A stretch of 64,000 bases of DNA from Mycobacteriales bacterium (GCA_035690485.1 DASSKL010000043.1:1-64000); one strand, 5' to 3'. Counted from the first letter of the stretch, positions 53,854-64,000 are shown. A program made the numbers and translations. Notes: generated from the letters alone by a model not told the origin.

Positions 53854-56800
53854 TCAGCCGACGGCGCGCAACCAGAACGTGAGACCGAGGTCCGGCTCGG
53901 CGTGCGGGCTGACCGGCGCCTCCGGCTCGGCCTCGACGCGCGAGGCCGCGAGCACCTCGTCGGCCAGCGTCGCGCCGCCCTCGCGCAGGGCGCGGGCCGT
54001 CTCCTCGTCGGTGGCCGTCCACCACAGCTCGATGCGGTCGGAGACGTCGAGCCCGGCGTTCTTGCGGGCCTCCTGCACCCGGCGCACGACCTCGCGCAGC
54101 AGCCCGGCGCGGCGCAACTCGGGCGTGAGCTCGAGGTCGAGAGCCACGGTCTCCCCGGCTGCGGTCGCGACCGACCAGCCGGCCCGCGGCGTCTCGGTGA
54201 CGACGACGTCGTCGGCACCGAGCTCGACCGTCGACCCGTCGACCTCGACGGTGGCACTGCCCGTCTCGCGCAGCGCGGCCGCAAGCACCGCGGGGTCGGC
54301 CGCCCCGACCGCCGCGGCGACCGCCGGCGTGCGGTTGCCGAACCGCTTGCCCAGCGCGCGAAAGTTCGGCTTCACCGTGGAGTCGACGAGCCCCTCGGCC
54401 TGCGCGAGCGGGGCGACCGACACCACGTTGAGCTCGTCGGCGACCTCGGCGCGCAGCTCCTCCGGCACGGCGGCCCACCCTGCGGCGCCGACGAGTGCCC
54501 GCCCGAGGGGCTGACGGGTGCGTACCCCGGACTCGGCGCGAGCCGCCCGGCCCAGCTCGACCAACCGGCGCACCAGCGCCATCTGCGCCGAGAGCTCCTC
54601 GTCGATCAGCGCTGCCTCCGGCTCCGGCCAGGGGGCGAGGTGCACGGAGTCGGGGGCGCCGTCGGCGGCGAGCACGTCCCACAGGTAGTCGGTGAGGAAC
54701 GGCGTGAACGGCGCCATCAGCCTGGTGAGCACGTCGAGGCACTCGTGCAACGTCGCGAAGGCGGCCGCGCCCTCCGGCGTACGCGGGCCCGCCCAGAACC
54801 GGCGGCGGGAGCGGCGGACGTACCAGTTGGACAGGTCGTCGACGAAGACCGCCAACCGCCGGCCGGCGCGGGCGGAGTCGAAGTGCTCGAGCGCCTCGCC
54901 GACCTCGGCGGCGGTCGCGTGCAGCTCGGAGAGCACCCAGCGGTCGATGAGCGGTCGCTGCCCGGGCGGCGGTGCGTCGACCGCGTCGGCCGGCGTCCAG
55001 GGACGGGCGTCGGGCACCCCGGGCTCGTGACCCGCGGCGTCGGCGTAGAGCACGAGGAACGACGCGGTGTTCCAGTAGGTCAGCAGGACCTTGCGGACGA
55101 CCTCTTCCAACGCGGTGTGACCGACCCGCCGGGCGCTCCACGGGCTGCCCGCGGCGAGCATGTACCAGCGCAGGGCGTCGGCGCCGTGCCGCTCGAACAG
55201 CTCGAACGGGTCGAGCACGTTGCCGAGGTGCTTGCTCATCTTGCGGCCGTCGGCGTCGAGGATGTGCCCGAGGCAGAGCACGGTCTCGTACGACGACCGG
55301 TCGAAGACCAGCGTGCCGACGGCCATCAGCGTGTAGAACCAGCCGCGGGTCTGGTCGATCGCCTCGCAGATGAACTGCGCCGGGTAGTTGCGCCGCAGCA
55401 CGTCCGCGGACCCGGGCAGATGCGGGTAGCCGAGCTGCGCGAACGGCATCGACCCGGAGTCGTACCAGCCGTCGATGACCTCGGGCACCCGCCGGGACTC
55501 GGCCCCGCACTCACCGCAGGGCAGCGTCACGTCGTCGACGTAGGGCCGGTGCGGATCGAGGCCGGACAGGTCGCGGCCGGCCAGCTCGCCCAGCTCCGCG
55601 CGGGAGCCGACCGCGGTCAGGTGGCCCTCGGGGCAGCGCCAGATCGGCAGCGGCGTGCCCCAGTAGCGGCTGCGCGACAGCGCCCAGTCGATGTTGTTGT
55701 GCAGCCAGTCGCCGTAGCGGCCGTGCTTGATCGTCGCCGGGTGCCAGTCGGTGCGTTCGTTCTCCTCGAGCAGCCGGTCCTTGATCGCGGTGGTGCGGAT
55801 GTACCAGGACGGCAGCGCGTAGTAGAGCAGCGGCGTGTCGCAGCGCCAGCAGTGCGGGTAGGAGTGCTCGTAGGACTCGACCCGTAGCAGCAGGCCGCGG
55901 TCGCGCAGGTCCTCGACGATGCCCGGGTCGGCGGCCTTGAAGAACCGGCCGCCGACCAGCGGGAGACCCTCCTCGAAGTGCCCGTCGGGCCGCACCGGGT
56001 TGACCACCGGCAGGTCGTAGCTGCGGGCGACCGCGAGGTCCTCGGCGCCGAAGGCCGGCGCCTGGTGGACCAGCCCGGTGCCGTCGTCGACGGTGACGTA
56101 GGACGCGAGACCCACGAAGTGCGCGCCGGGGATGTCGAGGAAGTCGAACGGCGGGCGGTATGTCCACCGCTCCATCGACGACCCCGGGAAGCGCTCGACG
56201 GCCTCCCAGCCCTCGCCGAGCGCCGTCGCGACGAGCGGCTCGGCGACGATCAGCCGCTCCGCGCCGTCGGTCGCGACGACGTAGGTGACGTCGGGGTGCA
56301 CCGCGACCGCGGTGTTGGAGATCAGCGTCCAGGGCGTCGTCGTCCAGACGAGGAGCGCGGCCTGCCCGGCGTAGGGCCCCGACGTCAGCGGGAAACGCAC
56401 GTAGACCGACGGGTCCTTGACGTCGTAGTAGCCCTGCGACACCTCGTGGTCGGACAGGCCGGTGCCGCAGCGGGGGCAGTACGGCGTGACGCGATGGTCT
56501 TGGACGAGCAGCCCCGCGTCGAAGACCTGCTTGAGCGACCACCAGACCGACTCGATGTAGTCGGGGCTCATCGTCCAGTAGGCGTCGTCGAAGTCGACCC
56601 AGTAGCCCATGCGCTCGGTCATCCGGGCGAACTCGTCGACGTGGCGTTGCACGGACTCTCGGCACCGGGCGTTGAACTCCGCCACGCCGTAGGCCTCGAT
56701 GTCGCCCTTGCCGCTGAAGCCGAGCTCCTTCTCCACTTCGAGCTCGACCGGCAGGCCGTGGCAGTCCCAGCCCGCGCGGCGCGGCACGTGGCGTCCCCGC

Positions 56801-57039
56801 ATCGTCTGGAAGCGGGGGAAGAGGTCCTTGAACGCGCGGGCCTCGACGTGGTGGGTGCCGGGCTTACCGTTGGCCGTCGGTGGCCCCTCGTAGAACGTCC
56901 ACAACGGGCCGTCGGCGGTCTGCTCCAGCGACCGCTCGAAGACCTTCCGCTCGCGCCAGCGGGCGAGCACCTCGTGCTCGATGGCGGGCAGGTCGACCTG
57001 CTGCGGAAGGGGCCGCATCGGCCGGTGCGGCTGGGTCAC
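53854..57039 (-). CDS. ileS: Isoleucyl-tRNA synthetase
   Basis: A 1061-residue class Ia synthetase. The signature near the N-terminus is EGPPTANGKPGTHHVEARAFKDL and the second is DGRKMSKHLGNV; the editing domain contains LVWTTTPWTLISN; a zinc-type CPRCGTGLSDHEV and the anticodon-binding region (SNWYVRRSRRRFW) follow. The HxxH form and length match the eukaryote-like type 2 IleS, the type associated with mupirocin tolerance in other bacteria; tolerance here is inference. GTG at 57039 has GGAGG upstream. No T-box consensus is visible in the 200-bp upstream region. Confidence 0.95.
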   Translation of the reverse strand: MTQPHRPMRPLPQQVDLPAIEHEVLARWRERKVFERSLEQTADGPLWTFYEGPPTANGKPGTHHVEARAFKDLFPRFQTMRGRHVPRRAGWDCHGLPVELEVEKELGFSGKGDIEAYGVAEFNARCRESVQRHVDEFARMTERMGYWVDFDDAYWTMSPDYIESVWWSLKQVFDAGLLVQDHRVTPYCPRCGTGLSDHEVSQGYYDVKDPSVYVRFPLTSGPYAGQAALLVWTTTPWTLISNTAVAVHPDVTYVVATDGAERLIVAEPLVATALGEGWEAVERFPGSSMERWTYRPPFDFLDIPGAHFVGLASYVTVDDGTGLVHQAPAFGAEDLAVARSYDLPVVNPVRPDGHFEEGLPLVGGRFFKAADPGIVEDLRDRGLLLRVESYEHSYPHCWRCDTPLLYYALPSWYIRTTAIKDRLLEENERTDWHPATIKHGRYGDWLHNNIDWALSRSRYWGTPLPIWRCPEGHLTAVGSRAELGELAGRDLSGLDPHRPYVDDVTLPCGECGAESRRVPEVIDGWYDSGSMPFAQLGYPHLPGSADVLRRNYPAQFICEAIDQTRGWFYTLMAVGTLVFDRSSYETVLCLGHILDADGRKMSKHLGNVLDPFELFERHGADALRWYMLAAGSPWSARRVGHTALEEVVRKVLLTYWNTASFLVLYADAAGHEPGVPDARPWTPADAVDAPPPGQRPLIDRWVLSELHATAAEVGEALEHFDSARAGRRLAVFVDDLSNWYVRRSRRRFWAGPRTPEGAAAFATLHECLDVLTRLMAPFTPFLTDYLWDVLAADGAPDSVHLAPWPEPEAALIDEELSAQMALVRRLVELGRAARAESGVRTRQPLGRALVGAAGWAAVPEELRAEVADELNVVSVAPLAQAEGLVDSTVKPNFRALGKRFGNRTPAVAAAVGAADPAVLAAALRETGSATVEVDGSTVELGADDVVVTETPRAGWSVATAAGETVALDLELTPELRRAGLLREVVRRVQEARKNAGLDVSDRIELWWTATDEETARALREGGATLADEVLAASRVEAEPEAPVSPHAEPDLGLTFWLRAVG

Positions 57040-57136
57040 GAGGGTCCTCCGTCGGCGGTTTCCGGGCGTCCTTCACGCTAGTGCGTCCGGCAACCGTGAT
57101 CGACGCGCCGTGCACGCGGAGCGGCGTACGTCGTCG

Positions 57137-57165
57137 TTGTGGGTTCCGGATGGCACACTTATCCT
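57137..57165 (+). promoter_or_regulatory. Promoter of the dksA-like gene
   Basis: TTGTGG (57137-57142) and TATCCT (57160-57165) are 17 bp apart in the divergent region between ileS and the dksA-like gene. Confidence 0.5.
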
Positions 57166-57239
57166 TTCCGGACTCAAGATCACGAGGCGCGAGCACGGGC
57201 GCCGCCGATGCGGAGCGCCTGCAGGAGGGCGAAGGGGCC

Positions 57240-58445
57240 ATGGCCGGGGAAAGCGGGATCGGCGGCAAGATCCGGCGGTTGGTACGCCGCCGCAAGGACG
57301 ACGCGCCCGCGGCGCCACGCAAGGCGACGCCCGAACTCGGCGCGCCCGCCCGCCCGGCCGCGGTCAAGGCCGCTGCGCCGGCCGCGTCGTCGTCAGGCAC
57401 CGCGAAGGTTGCGACGAAGGCTCCGGCGAAGTCCGCGGCCAAGACGCCCGCCGCGGCCGGGAAGAGCGCCGCCAAGGCGGTCAAGGCGCCGGCCGGCAAG
57501 GCTGCGAACAAGGCTGCGAAGAAGGCGCCGGCCACGAGCGCGGCGGCGAAGGCGGCCACGTCAGCCAAGACCGCGAAGGCGGCGGGCAAGGCTCCCGCCA
57601 AGGCGGCAAAGGCGGCAAAGGCGGCGAAGTCGTCCGGCGTGAGTCCGGCCAAGGCACCCGCGAAGGCCGCGAAGACCAGCAAGAGTCCGGCCAAGACACC
57701 GGCGAAGGCGGCGACCAAGGGCGCGCCCGCCAGGGCGGGCAAGGCTCCGGGCGGCGCGTCCTCCGTCGCCAAGGCACCCGCGAAGGCCGCGAAGTCGACC
57801 ACGGCGACCGGCGCCAAGGCTGCAGCCGCGAAGAAGGCAGCGGCGACGAAGAAGGCGGCGCCCGCCGAGGCTGCGGTCCGCGAGACGGCCCGGAAGACCG
57901 CGGCGAAGGCCGCGCCGGCCAAGGCCGCCGCCGCCCAGACGTCGGCGGCGATGGTGCCGGCGCCCGACGGGCGGCAGGAGGCGGGCCGCGTCCCCACCCC
58001 CTCCAAGGCCTCGGTCTCGACCGCGCCCAAGCCACCCGCGAAGGCCACCGGCGGCCGAGCGGCCGTCCTGCCCGGCGAGTCTCCCTGGACCAAGGGCGAG
58101 CTCGCCGAGATCCGCGGTGAGCTGGAGACCCAGGCCGTCGACCTCCGCGGCGAGATCACCGACGCCGAGTCGGCGTGGGCGGCGCTGCAGCGCGACAGCG
58201 GCGAGGGTGCCGGCGACGACCAGGCCGACGCGGGCACCAAGACCTTCGAGCGGGAGCACGAGCTGTCGATCGCCGCCAACAGCCGCGACCTGCTGTCGCA
58301 GGTCGAGCGGGCGCTGCAGCGCATCGACGACAGCACCTACGGCGTCTGCGAGAGCTGCGGCAAGCCGATCGGCAAGGGACGCCTGCAGGCGTTCCCGCGT
58401 GCAACCCTGTGCATGGAATGCAAGCAACGCGAGGAACGCCGCTGA
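57240..58445 (+). CDS. TraR/DksA zinc-finger protein with histone H1-like N-terminal domain
   Basis: A 401-residue protein in two parts. Residues about 1-270 are low-complexity and very basic, built of repeats such as AKAPAKAAK and KKAAATKKAAP, like histone H1 or the tail of mycobacterial HupB. The C-terminal about 110 residues are a DksA/TraR domain: ELAEIRGELETQAVDLRGE, REHELSIAANSRDLL, RIDDSTYGVCESCG and [12 protein letters not shown], with the C4 zinc finger (CxxC-17-CxxC). DksA binds RNA polymerase; the tail would bind DNA. The ATG at 57240 follows AGGAGG. The position before lspA and rluD is usual in actinobacteria. Confidence 0.88.
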   Translation: MAGESGIGGKIRRLVRRRKDDAPAAPRKATPELGAPARPAAVKAAAPAASSSGTAKVATKAPAKSAAKTPAAAGKSAAKAVKAPAGKAANKAAKKAPATSAAAKAATSAKTAKAAGKAPAKAAKAAKAAKSSGVSPAKAPAKAAKTSKSPAKTPAKAATKGAPARAGKAPGGASSVAKAPAKAAKSTTATGAKAAAAKKAAATKKAAPAEAAVRETARKTAAKAAPAKAAAAQTSAAMVPAPDGRQEAGRVPTPSKASVSTAPKPPAKATGGRAAVLPGESPWTKGELAEIRGELETQAVDLRGEITDAESAWAALQRDSGEGAGDDQADAGTKTFEREHELSIAANSRDLLSQVERALQRIDDSTYGVCESCGKPIGKGRLQAFPRATLCMECKQREERR

Positions 58446-59014
58446 CGGCGGCCACCGACCAGCACGCCGCCGACCGGCCCACCACCGGGTCGGCGGCGCC
58501 CCGTCGCATCGTCGGGCTCGTCGTGACCGCCGTGGTCGCGCTGGCCGCCGACCAGGTCAGCAAGGTCCTCGTCGTCGCCCACCTCGAGCACCACGCGCCG
58601 GTCACCCTGGTGCCCGGCGTGCTCGACCTCGACGTCGTCCGCAACGGCGGCGCGGCGTTCAGCATCGGCACCGGCGCCACCTGGCTGTTCACCGCGATCG
58701 CCGCCGGTGTCGTCATCGCGATCGTGCGCACCGCGTCCCGGCTGCGCAGCCGGGCTTGGGCTTTCACCCTCGGGCTGCTGCTCGGCGGCGCGCTCGGCAA
58801 CCTGGTGGACCGTTTCGTGCGCAGCCCCGGCCCGCTGCGCGGGCACGTCGTCGACTGGATCCACCTGCACCACTGGCCGGTGTTCAACGTCGCCGACTCG
58901 TGCATCGTGGTCGGCGGCGTCGTCGCCGTCCTGCTGTCCCTGCTGCTCGTCAACCTCGACGGCACCCGAGGCACCTCCGACGAGGCCGGTGGCCACCGGC
59001 GGGGCGGGCGGTGA
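58418..59014 (+). CDS. lspA: Signal peptidase II
   Basis: A 198-residue membrane aspartyl protease that cleaves lipoprotein signal peptides. Four hydrophobic segments and the conserved [37 protein letters not shown] and [12 protein letters not shown] are present; the two catalytic Asp are in the last two blocks. The start is uncertain. The ATG at 58418 overlaps the dksA-like gene by 28 bp; a CTG at 58442 overlaps its stop (CTGA) and has GAGGA 6 nt upstream, the better ribosome site. The later in-frame GTG would cut the first helix. Its likely clients include the lipoprotein at 19799. Confidence 0.9.
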   Translation: MQATRGTPLTAATDQHAADRPTTGSAAPRRIVGLVVTAVVALAADQVSKVLVVAHLEHHAPVTLVPGVLDLDVVRNGGAAFSIGTGATWLFTAIAAGVVIAIVRTASRLRSRAWAFTLGLLLGGALGNLVDRFVRSPGPLRGHVVDWIHLHHWPVFNVADSCIVVGGVVAVLLSLLLVNLDGTRGTSDEAGGHRRGGR

Positions 59015-59066
59015 GTCGGCCCACGCAGGTGTTGACCGATGCTCACAACTCCGCGGCAACCCCCAC

Positions 59067-60011
59067 ATGAGCGGCTCACCCGCGCCCGACAGGCGCACCC
59101 TGCCGGTGCCCGACGGCCTCGAAGGGCTGCGCCTCGACGCCGCCGTGGCCCGGATGTTCGGGTTGTCCCGCACCGCCGCCGCCGACGTCATCGAGAGCGG
59201 CGGCGCGCTCGTCGACGGCAGCCGGGCCGGCAAGTCCGACCGGGTCCACGCCGGCGCCTGGCTCGAGGTCGAGCTGCCCGCCGCCCCCGGCGCGCCCACC
59301 GCTGTCCCTCAGGTCGTCGAGGGGCTGCGGGTCGTGCACGAGGACGACGACATCGTCGTCGTCGACAAGCCGGTCGGAGTCGCGGCGCACCCGAGCCCCG
59401 GCTGGACCGGGCCCACCGTCGTCGGCGGCCTGCTCGGCGCGGGCTACCGGGTGGCGACCTCCGGGGCGGCCGAACGCCAGGGCATCGTGCACCGGCTCGA
59501 CGTCGGCACCAGCGGCCTCATGGTGGTCGCCAAGAGCGAGGCGGCCTACAGCGCGCTCAAGCGGGAGTTCCGCGAGCGCACCGTCGACAAGCGCTACGCC
59601 GCGCTCGTGCAGGGGCACCCCGACCCTCTGCGCGGCACGATCGACGCCCCGATCGACCGCCATCCCGGTCACGACTACCGGTTCGCGGTCGTCGCCGGCG
59701 GCAAACCGAGCGTGACCCACTACGACACGGTCGAGGCGTTCCGGGCGGCCTCGCTGCTCGACGTACGCCTCGAGACCGGCCGCACCCACCAGATCCGCGT
59801 GCACATGGCCGCGGTCCGCCACCCCTGCGTCGGCGACCTGGCGTACGGCGCCGATCCCACTCTCGCGGCCCGGCTCGGGCTGGCCAGGCAGTGGCTGCAC
59901 GCCGCGCGGCTCGGCTTCGCGCACCCCGGCCACGGCGAGTGGGTGGAGTTCGAGAGCCCGTTCCCCGCCGACCTGCAGCACGCGCTGGACGTCGTGGCGG
60001 GGGAGTCGTGA
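59067..60011 (+). CDS. RluA-family pseudouridine synthase (RluD-like)
   Basis: A 314-residue enzyme with an N-terminal S4 domain ([32 protein letters not shown]) and the RluA catalytic domain: [16 protein letters not shown] holds the catalytic Asp, and [15 protein letters not shown] and [10 protein letters not shown] follow. It converts specific uridines, probably in 23S rRNA, to pseudouridine. ATG at 59067; no clear ribosome binding site but a 52-bp gap after lspA. The stop overlaps the next GTG. Confidence 0.92.
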   Translation: MSGSPAPDRRTLPVPDGLEGLRLDAAVARMFGLSRTAAADVIESGGALVDGSRAGKSDRVHAGAWLEVELPAAPGAPTAVPQVVEGLRVVHEDDDIVVVDKPVGVAAHPSPGWTGPTVVGGLLGAGYRVATSGAAERQGIVHRLDVGTSGLMVVAKSEAAYSALKREFRERTVDKRYAALVQGHPDPLRGTIDAPIDRHPGHDYRFAVVAGGKPSVTHYDTVEAFRAASLLDVRLETGRTHQIRVHMAAVRHPCVGDLAYGADPTLAARLGLARQWLHAARLGFAHPGHGEWVEFESPFPADLQHALDVVAGES

Positions 60012-60898
60012 CCGGCCGCCGCACCGGGCGGGGCCTCGCCGACCTCGACGACTCGCTGGTCCCGGAGGCCGCGCGACGGCTGCAGGCCGCGGTCGCCGCC
60101 GCCCGGGCCGAGGCGCGGCACTGGCTGCCGGAGACCGAGGCCCTGCGCGCCGACCCGGTCACGGCGGTCCGCAACCACCCGCAGGCGCTGATCGCCGCGG
60201 TGCTCGCGCTGGTCGTCGTGGTGTCGTTGGGCGCGATCGCCACCCACCGGCCCGAGAGCCCGGCACCGGCCGCTGCCACCCAGAGCGTGGTCGACCTCGG
60301 CCCGACGGCCGGCCAGCCGGTGTCGGCCTACCAGCACGCCGCCGCCGCCCGCCTCGCCCGCTACGCGCGCGCTCACCCCGCCACGCCGACCTACGCGGTC
60401 GTCGACTTCCACGGCTACCTCACCCCGGGCCAGGTGGCCGCGATCGCCGGGCCGCGCCGCGTCGTCCGCGCCTACGTGCACGTGACGGCGTCCGGGCTGC
60501 GCACCCCGGTCCACGTCCTCGACGTGGGCTCGGTCGCCGAGCTGCCGCAGGCAATCGTCCGCAGCGGGCAGGTGGCGGCCGCTGAGGCGAAGGGCTACCG
60601 CCAGCTGCTCGACGTGATCGGGCAACCGACCAGCGCGCGCGACAAGGCCGTGCAGGCGGTCTACGCCGAGCGGGTCGCGGCCACCGAGGCGGAGGCCAAG
60701 GGGCTGGTCGCGGCCTGCCGCTGCGTCTACGCCGTCGTCGTGCAGGGCACCGGCGAGACCCTGCGCCGGCTCGCGGCCGCGCCGCAGGTGCGCGTGCTCG
60801 ACCCGGCGCCCGCGGGTTCGGCGTTCGCCGACCTGGCGATCATCGCGGTGCTGCCCGAGGTGACCGCCGAGATCCCGGCCGACCAGGGGTTCCGATGA
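60008..60898 (+). CDS. Membrane-anchored protein of unknown function
   Basis: A 296-residue protein with a basic cytoplasmic N-terminus (about 58 residues), one transmembrane helix ([18 protein letters not shown]) and an outer domain of about 200 residues with [30 protein letters not shown] and [20 protein letters not shown] do not recognise a family. The two adjacent-type cysteines (ACRC) may form a disulfide. The GTG overlaps the pseudouridine synthase stop and the stop overlaps the GNAT ATG, so it is translated between them. Confidence 0.7.
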   Translation: MTGRRTGRGLADLDDSLVPEAARRLQAAVAAARAEARHWLPETEALRADPVTAVRNHPQALIAAVLALVVVVSLGAIATHRPESPAPAAATQSVVDLGPTAGQPVSAYQHAAAARLARYARAHPATPTYAVVDFHGYLTPGQVAAIAGPRRVVRAYVHVTASGLRTPVHVLDVGSVAELPQAIVRSGQVAAAEAKGYRQLLDVIGQPTSARDKAVQAVYAERVAATEAEAKGLVAACRCVYAVVVQGTGETLRRLAAAPQVRVLDPAPAGSAFADLAIIAVLPEVTAEIPADQGFR

Positions 60899-61332
60899 CC
60901 GCCGTCGAGATCGCCCGCGTGACCGAGGAGGCCGACGTGCAGGCGGCCTACGCCGTGCGCCACACGGTCTTCGTGGAGGAGCAGGGGGTGCCGCTCGTCC
61001 TCGAGCGCGACGGCCTCGACGACCGCACCGAGCACTTCCTCGGGCGGCTCGACGGGCGCCCGGTGGCCGCGGCCCGGCTCATGCGGGGACCTGCGCCCGG
61101 CGTCGGGGTCGCCCAGCGCGTGGCGGTGCTGCCCGAGCTACGGGGGACCGGTGTGGGCGCGGCGCTGATGTCGGTGCTCGAGGCACGGGCCCGCGAGCGC
61201 GGGATGACCGAGGTCGAGCTGCACGCGCAGGTGCCGGTGCGCGGCTTCTACGAGCGGCTCGGCTACGCGGCGTACGGCGACGAGTACGACGAGGCCGGGA
61301 TCCCGCATGTCTCCATGCGCAAGGAGCTGTGA
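60895..61332 (+). CDS. GNAT family N-acetyltransferase (ElaA/YjcF-like)
   Basis: A 145-residue acetyltransferase. [23 protein letters not shown] is typical of the ElaA/YjcF group; the acetyl-CoA loop is in [19 protein letters not shown], and [26 protein letters not shown] closes the fold. The substrate is unknown. ATG overlaps the preceding stop. It is the last gene before dnaE1. Confidence 0.85.
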   Translation: MTAVEIARVTEEADVQAAYAVRHTVFVEEQGVPLVLERDGLDDRTEHFLGRLDGRPVAAARLMRGPAPGVGVAQRVAVLPELRGTGVGAALMSVLEARARERGMTEVELHAQVPVRGFYERLGYAAYGDEYDEAGIPHVSMRKEL

Positions 61333-61493
61333 GCGCGGCGTGCCGAGGCGACGCGCCGTGCCGTCATGCCGTTGCGCCGATTCTGTCCGCCCGCCGTGTT
61401 ACAACCTCGGAAGCACCGCTGGCCGTCTTCCCCCGCGCCGCTCGCCCGTTGGGTGGTGTCACCGCGTTCGCGTCGCCGAAGGAGGCCGTCCTG

Positions 61494-64000
61494 ATGTCGG
61501 GCACGGAGTTCGTGCACCTGCACGTGCACACCGAGTACTCCATGCTCGACGGCGCCGCCCGGCTCAAGGACCTCTTCGCCGAGGCCGCCCGCATGGGCAT
61601 GCCGGCCCTCGCGATGACCGACCACGGCAACGTCTTCGGCGCCTACGACTTCTACAAGCAGGCCACCGCGGCGGGGGTCAAACCGATCATCGGCATGGAG
61701 GGCTACCTCGCGCCGGGCAGCCGCTTCGACCGGCGGCGGGTCGCGGTCGGCGGGGCGACCTCCGACGACAACCCCGGCGAGATGTACACCCACATGACCC
61801 TGCTGGCCGAGAACCAGCAGGGGCTGCACAACCTCTTCCGGCTGTCGAGCCTGGCCAGCCTCGAGGGCTACTACTACAAGCCCCGCATGGACCGCGAGCT
61901 GCTCGCCGCGCACGGCGGCGGCATCATCGCGACGACCGGCTGCCCGTCCGGCGAGGTCAACAGGCTGCTGCAGCGCGGCGCCTACGACCAGGCCCGGGCC
62001 GCGGCCGCCGACTACCGCGACATCTTCGGCCGCGGCAACTTCTTCTGCGAGCTGATGGACCACGGCATCGACATCGAGCGCCGCCACCGCGACGACCTGA
62101 TCCGCCTCGCCAAGGACCTCGAGCTGCCGTTCGTCGCCACCAACGACCTGCACTACACCTACCCGCAGGACTCCGAGGCCCACGAGGTCCTGCTCTGCGT
62201 GCAGACCGGCAAGACGCTCGCCGACCCGACGCGCTTCCGGTTCGACGCCCGCGACTTCTACCTGAAGAGCGCCGACGAGATGCGCACGCTGTGGCGTGAC
62301 TTCCCCGAGGCCTGCGACAACACCTTGCTCATCGCCGAGCGGGTCGACGTGCACTTCGACGAGGGCGCCGACCTCATGCCGCAGTTCCCGGTGCCGTCGG
62401 GGGAGACCGAGGACTCGTGGCTGCGCCAGGAGGTCGCCCGCGGGCTGGCGCGGCGCTACCCCGGCGGGGTCCCCGACGACCGGCGCGCCCAGGCCGACTA
62501 CGAGCTCGACGTCATCGTGCAGATGGGCTTCCCCGGCTACTTCCTCGTCGTCGCCGACCTGGTCCGCTACGCCCACGACAACGGCATCCGGGTCGGGCCG
62601 GGCCGCGGCAGCGCAGCCGGGTCGCTGGTCGCCTACGCGCTCGGCATCACCGAGCTCGACCCGATCGAGCACAAGCTGCTGTTCGAGCGGTTCCTCAACC
62701 CCGAGCGCGTCTCCATGCCCGACATCGACATGGACTTCGACGAGCGCCGGCGCGCCGACATGATCCGCTACGCGACGGAGAAGTACGGCGAGGAGCGGGT
62801 CGCGCAGATCATCACCTACGGCACGATCAAGGCCAAGCAGGCGATCAAGGACTCCGCCCGGGTGCTCGGCTACCCCTACGCCGTCGGCGAGCGGCTGACC
62901 AAGGTGATGCCGCCGCCGGTGATGGGCAAGGACCTGCCGCTCGCGGCCATCTTCGACTCCGCGCACCCGCGCTACAACGAGGCGGGCGAGTTCCGCTCCC
63001 TCTACGAGAGCGACCCCGACGCCAAGCGCGTCGTCGACACCGCTCGCGGGCTCGAGGGGCTCAAGCGGCAGTGGGGCGTGCACGCCGCCGGCGTCATCCT
63101 CTCCCGCGAGCCGCTGATCGACGTCATCCCGATCCAGCGCCGCGAGCAGGACGGCGCGATCATCACGCAGTTCGACATGGGCGCCTGCGAGTCGCTCGGC
63201 CTGCTCAAGATGGACTTCCTCGGCCTGCGCAACCTCACCGTGCTCGACGACTGCCTGGCCAACGTCAAGGCCAACCGCGGCATCGAGCTGCGCCTCGAGG
63301 ATCTCGCCCTCGACGACCGCCCCACCTACGAGCTGCTCTCGCGGGGCGACACGCTCGGCGTCTTCCAGTTCGACGGCGGGCCGATGCGCGCGCTGCTGCG
63401 CTCGATGAACCCCGACTCGTTCGACGACATCTCCGCCGTGGGCGCGCTCTACCGGCCTGGCCCGATGGCGGCCAACGCGCACAACGACTACGCCGACCGC
63501 AAGACCGGACGCAAGCCTGTCGTGCCCATCCACCGCGAGCTGGCCGAGCCGCTCGCCGAGATCCTGGGGGAGACCTACGGCCTGATCGTCTACCAGGAGC
63601 AGGTCATGGCGATCGTGCAGAAGGTCGCCGGTTACTCGCTGGGGGCCGCCGACCTGCTGCGCAAGGCGATGGGCAAGAAGAAGAAGGAGATCCTCGACAA
63701 GGAGTACGTCCCGTTCCGCGACGGCATGCGCGCCAACGGCTACAGCGACGACGCCATCAAGACGCTCTGGGACATCCTCGTCCCGTTCTCCGACTACGCC
63801 TTCAACAAGGCCCACTCCGCGGCCTACGGCCTGGTGTCCTACTGGACCGCCTACCTCAAGGCCAACTTCCCGGCCGAGTACATGGCGGCCCTGCTCACCA
63901 GCATCAAGGACGACAAGGACAAGTCCGCGCTCTACCTCAACGAGTGCCGACGCATGGGCATCAAGGTGCTGCCGCCCGACGTCAACGACTCCGACTCCGA
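61494..64000 (+). CDS. dnaE: Replicative DNA polymerase III alpha subunit, N-terminal 835 residues
   Basis: The replicative DnaE1, cut at the window end. The PHP domain is intact ([28 protein letters not shown]), unlike that of the DnaE2 at 21562, so it should retain proofreading. The polymerase core has [20 protein letters not shown], catalytic [41 protein letters not shown] and [20 protein letters not shown]. The ATG at 61494 has AAGGAGG about 8 nt upstream. The 161-bp gap before it contains no promoter I can support. Confidence 0.95.
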   Translation, partial: MSGTEFVHLHVHTEYSMLDGAARLKDLFAEAARMGMPALAMTDHGNVFGAYDFYKQATAAGVKPIIGMEGYLAPGSRFDRRRVAVGGATSDDNPGEMYTHMTLLAENQQGLHNLFRLSSLASLEGYYYKPRMDRELLAAHGGGIIATTGCPSGEVNRLLQRGAYDQARAAAADYRDIFGRGNFFCELMDHGIDIERRHRDDLIRLAKDLELPFVATNDLHYTYPQDSEAHEVLLCVQTGKTLADPTRFRFDARDFYLKSADEMRTLWRDFPEACDNTLLIAERVDVHFDEGADLMPQFPVPSGETEDSWLRQEVARGLARRYPGGVPDDRRAQADYELDVIVQMGFPGYFLVVADLVRYAHDNGIRVGPGRGSAAGSLVAYALGITELDPIEHKLLFERFLNPERVSMPDIDMDFDERRRADMIRYATEKYGEERVAQIITYGTIKAKQAIKDSARVLGYPYAVGERLTKVMPPPVMGKDLPLAAIFDSAHPRYNEAGEFRSLYESDPDAKRVVDTARGLEGLKRQWGVHAAGVILSREPLIDVIPIQRREQDGAIITQFDMGACESLGLLKMDFLGLRNLTVLDDCLANVKANRGIELRLEDLALDDRPTYELLSRGDTLGVFQFDGGPMRALLRSMNPDSFDDISAVGALYRPGPMAANAHNDYADRKTGRKPVVPIHRELAEPLAEILGETYGLIVYQEQVMAIVQKVAGYSLGAADLLRKAMGKKKKEILDKEYVPFRDGMRANGYSDDAIKTLWDILVPFSDYAFNKAHSAAYGLVSYWTAYLKANFPAEYMAALLTSIKDDKDKSALYLNECRRMGIKVLPPDVNDSDS

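Noticed and set aside
57040-57239. T-box leader of ileS
   Set aside because: Actinobacterial ileS genes often have translational T-boxes, but I could not find the GGTGGNACCGCG-like block or a specifier loop in the upstream sequence.

Overview
The window is a 64 kb chromosomal segment of a very GC-rich actinobacterium. The evidence is an FtsA-less division cluster with SepF, YggT and DivIVA/Wag31, the actinobacterial DUF3040, DUF6504 and SAV_6107-type HEPN families, a mycobacterial-type SOS box, many GTG starts, and several start codons that sit 6 to 8 nt after a TANNNT hexamer with no Shine-Dalgarno (leaderless promoters). The combination of hopanoid and carotenoid clusters near the dcw cluster recalls Frankia/Jatrophihabitans/Sporichthya-like lineages, but I cannot fix the genus. 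Nothing looks phage-borne or transposon-borne, and I see no tRNA, rRNA or CRISPR.

Region 1 (1-10706) is isoprenoid and hopanoid metabolism. A leftward crtI-crtB pair, cut by the window edge, diverges from a rightward, almost fully overlapping operon: hpnC, hpnD, hpnE, polyprenyl diphosphate synthase, squalene-hopene cyclase, a fused HpnG-IspH protein, and hpnH. Together they make squalene, cyclise it to hopene and extend it towards bacteriohopane side chains; the IspH half would feed the same pathway with IPP/DMAPP. The divergent region carries a 48-bp dyad and a 14-bp palindrome lying on a good promoter.

Region 2 (10761-20626) holds a short-chain dehydrogenase, metF, a CDP-alcohol phosphatidyltransferase, and a leftward seven-gene coupled operon (ArsC-like, CrtA-like, GNAT, CrtO-like, CruF-like, CruG-like glycosyltransferase, CrtI/CrtD-like) that predicts an oxygenated, probably glycosylated carotenoid. 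A small lipoprotein and a 2H phosphoesterase follow.

Region 3 (20661-28126) is DNA damage tolerance: a perfect LexA box on a consensus promoter drives DUF6504, a HEPN protein and a second DnaE polymerase. A methyltransferase, DinB (Pol IV) and a DUF3040 membrane protein follow. REP-like palindromes sit in the gaps.

Region 4 (28192-53074) starts with a leftward MoxR-DUF58-transglutaminase operon and then the dcw cluster in canonical order: mraZ, rsmH, ftsL, ftsI, murE, murF, mraY, murD, ftsW, murG, murC, ftsQ, ftsZ, pgeF, yggS, sepF, yggT, divIVA. It ends with an unusual membrane protein carrying two cysteine/histidine modules. A tenfold-periodic MraZ operator, a 17-bp hairpin before ftsI and a tandem repeat across the ftsL stop codon are the main non-coding features.

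Region 5 (53232-64000) has a small unknown protein, ileS (leftward), and rightward a DksA-like protein with a histone-H1-like tail, lspA, an rluD-type pseudouridine synthase, an unknown membrane-anchored protein, a GNAT acetyltransferase and dnaE1 (cut by the window end).
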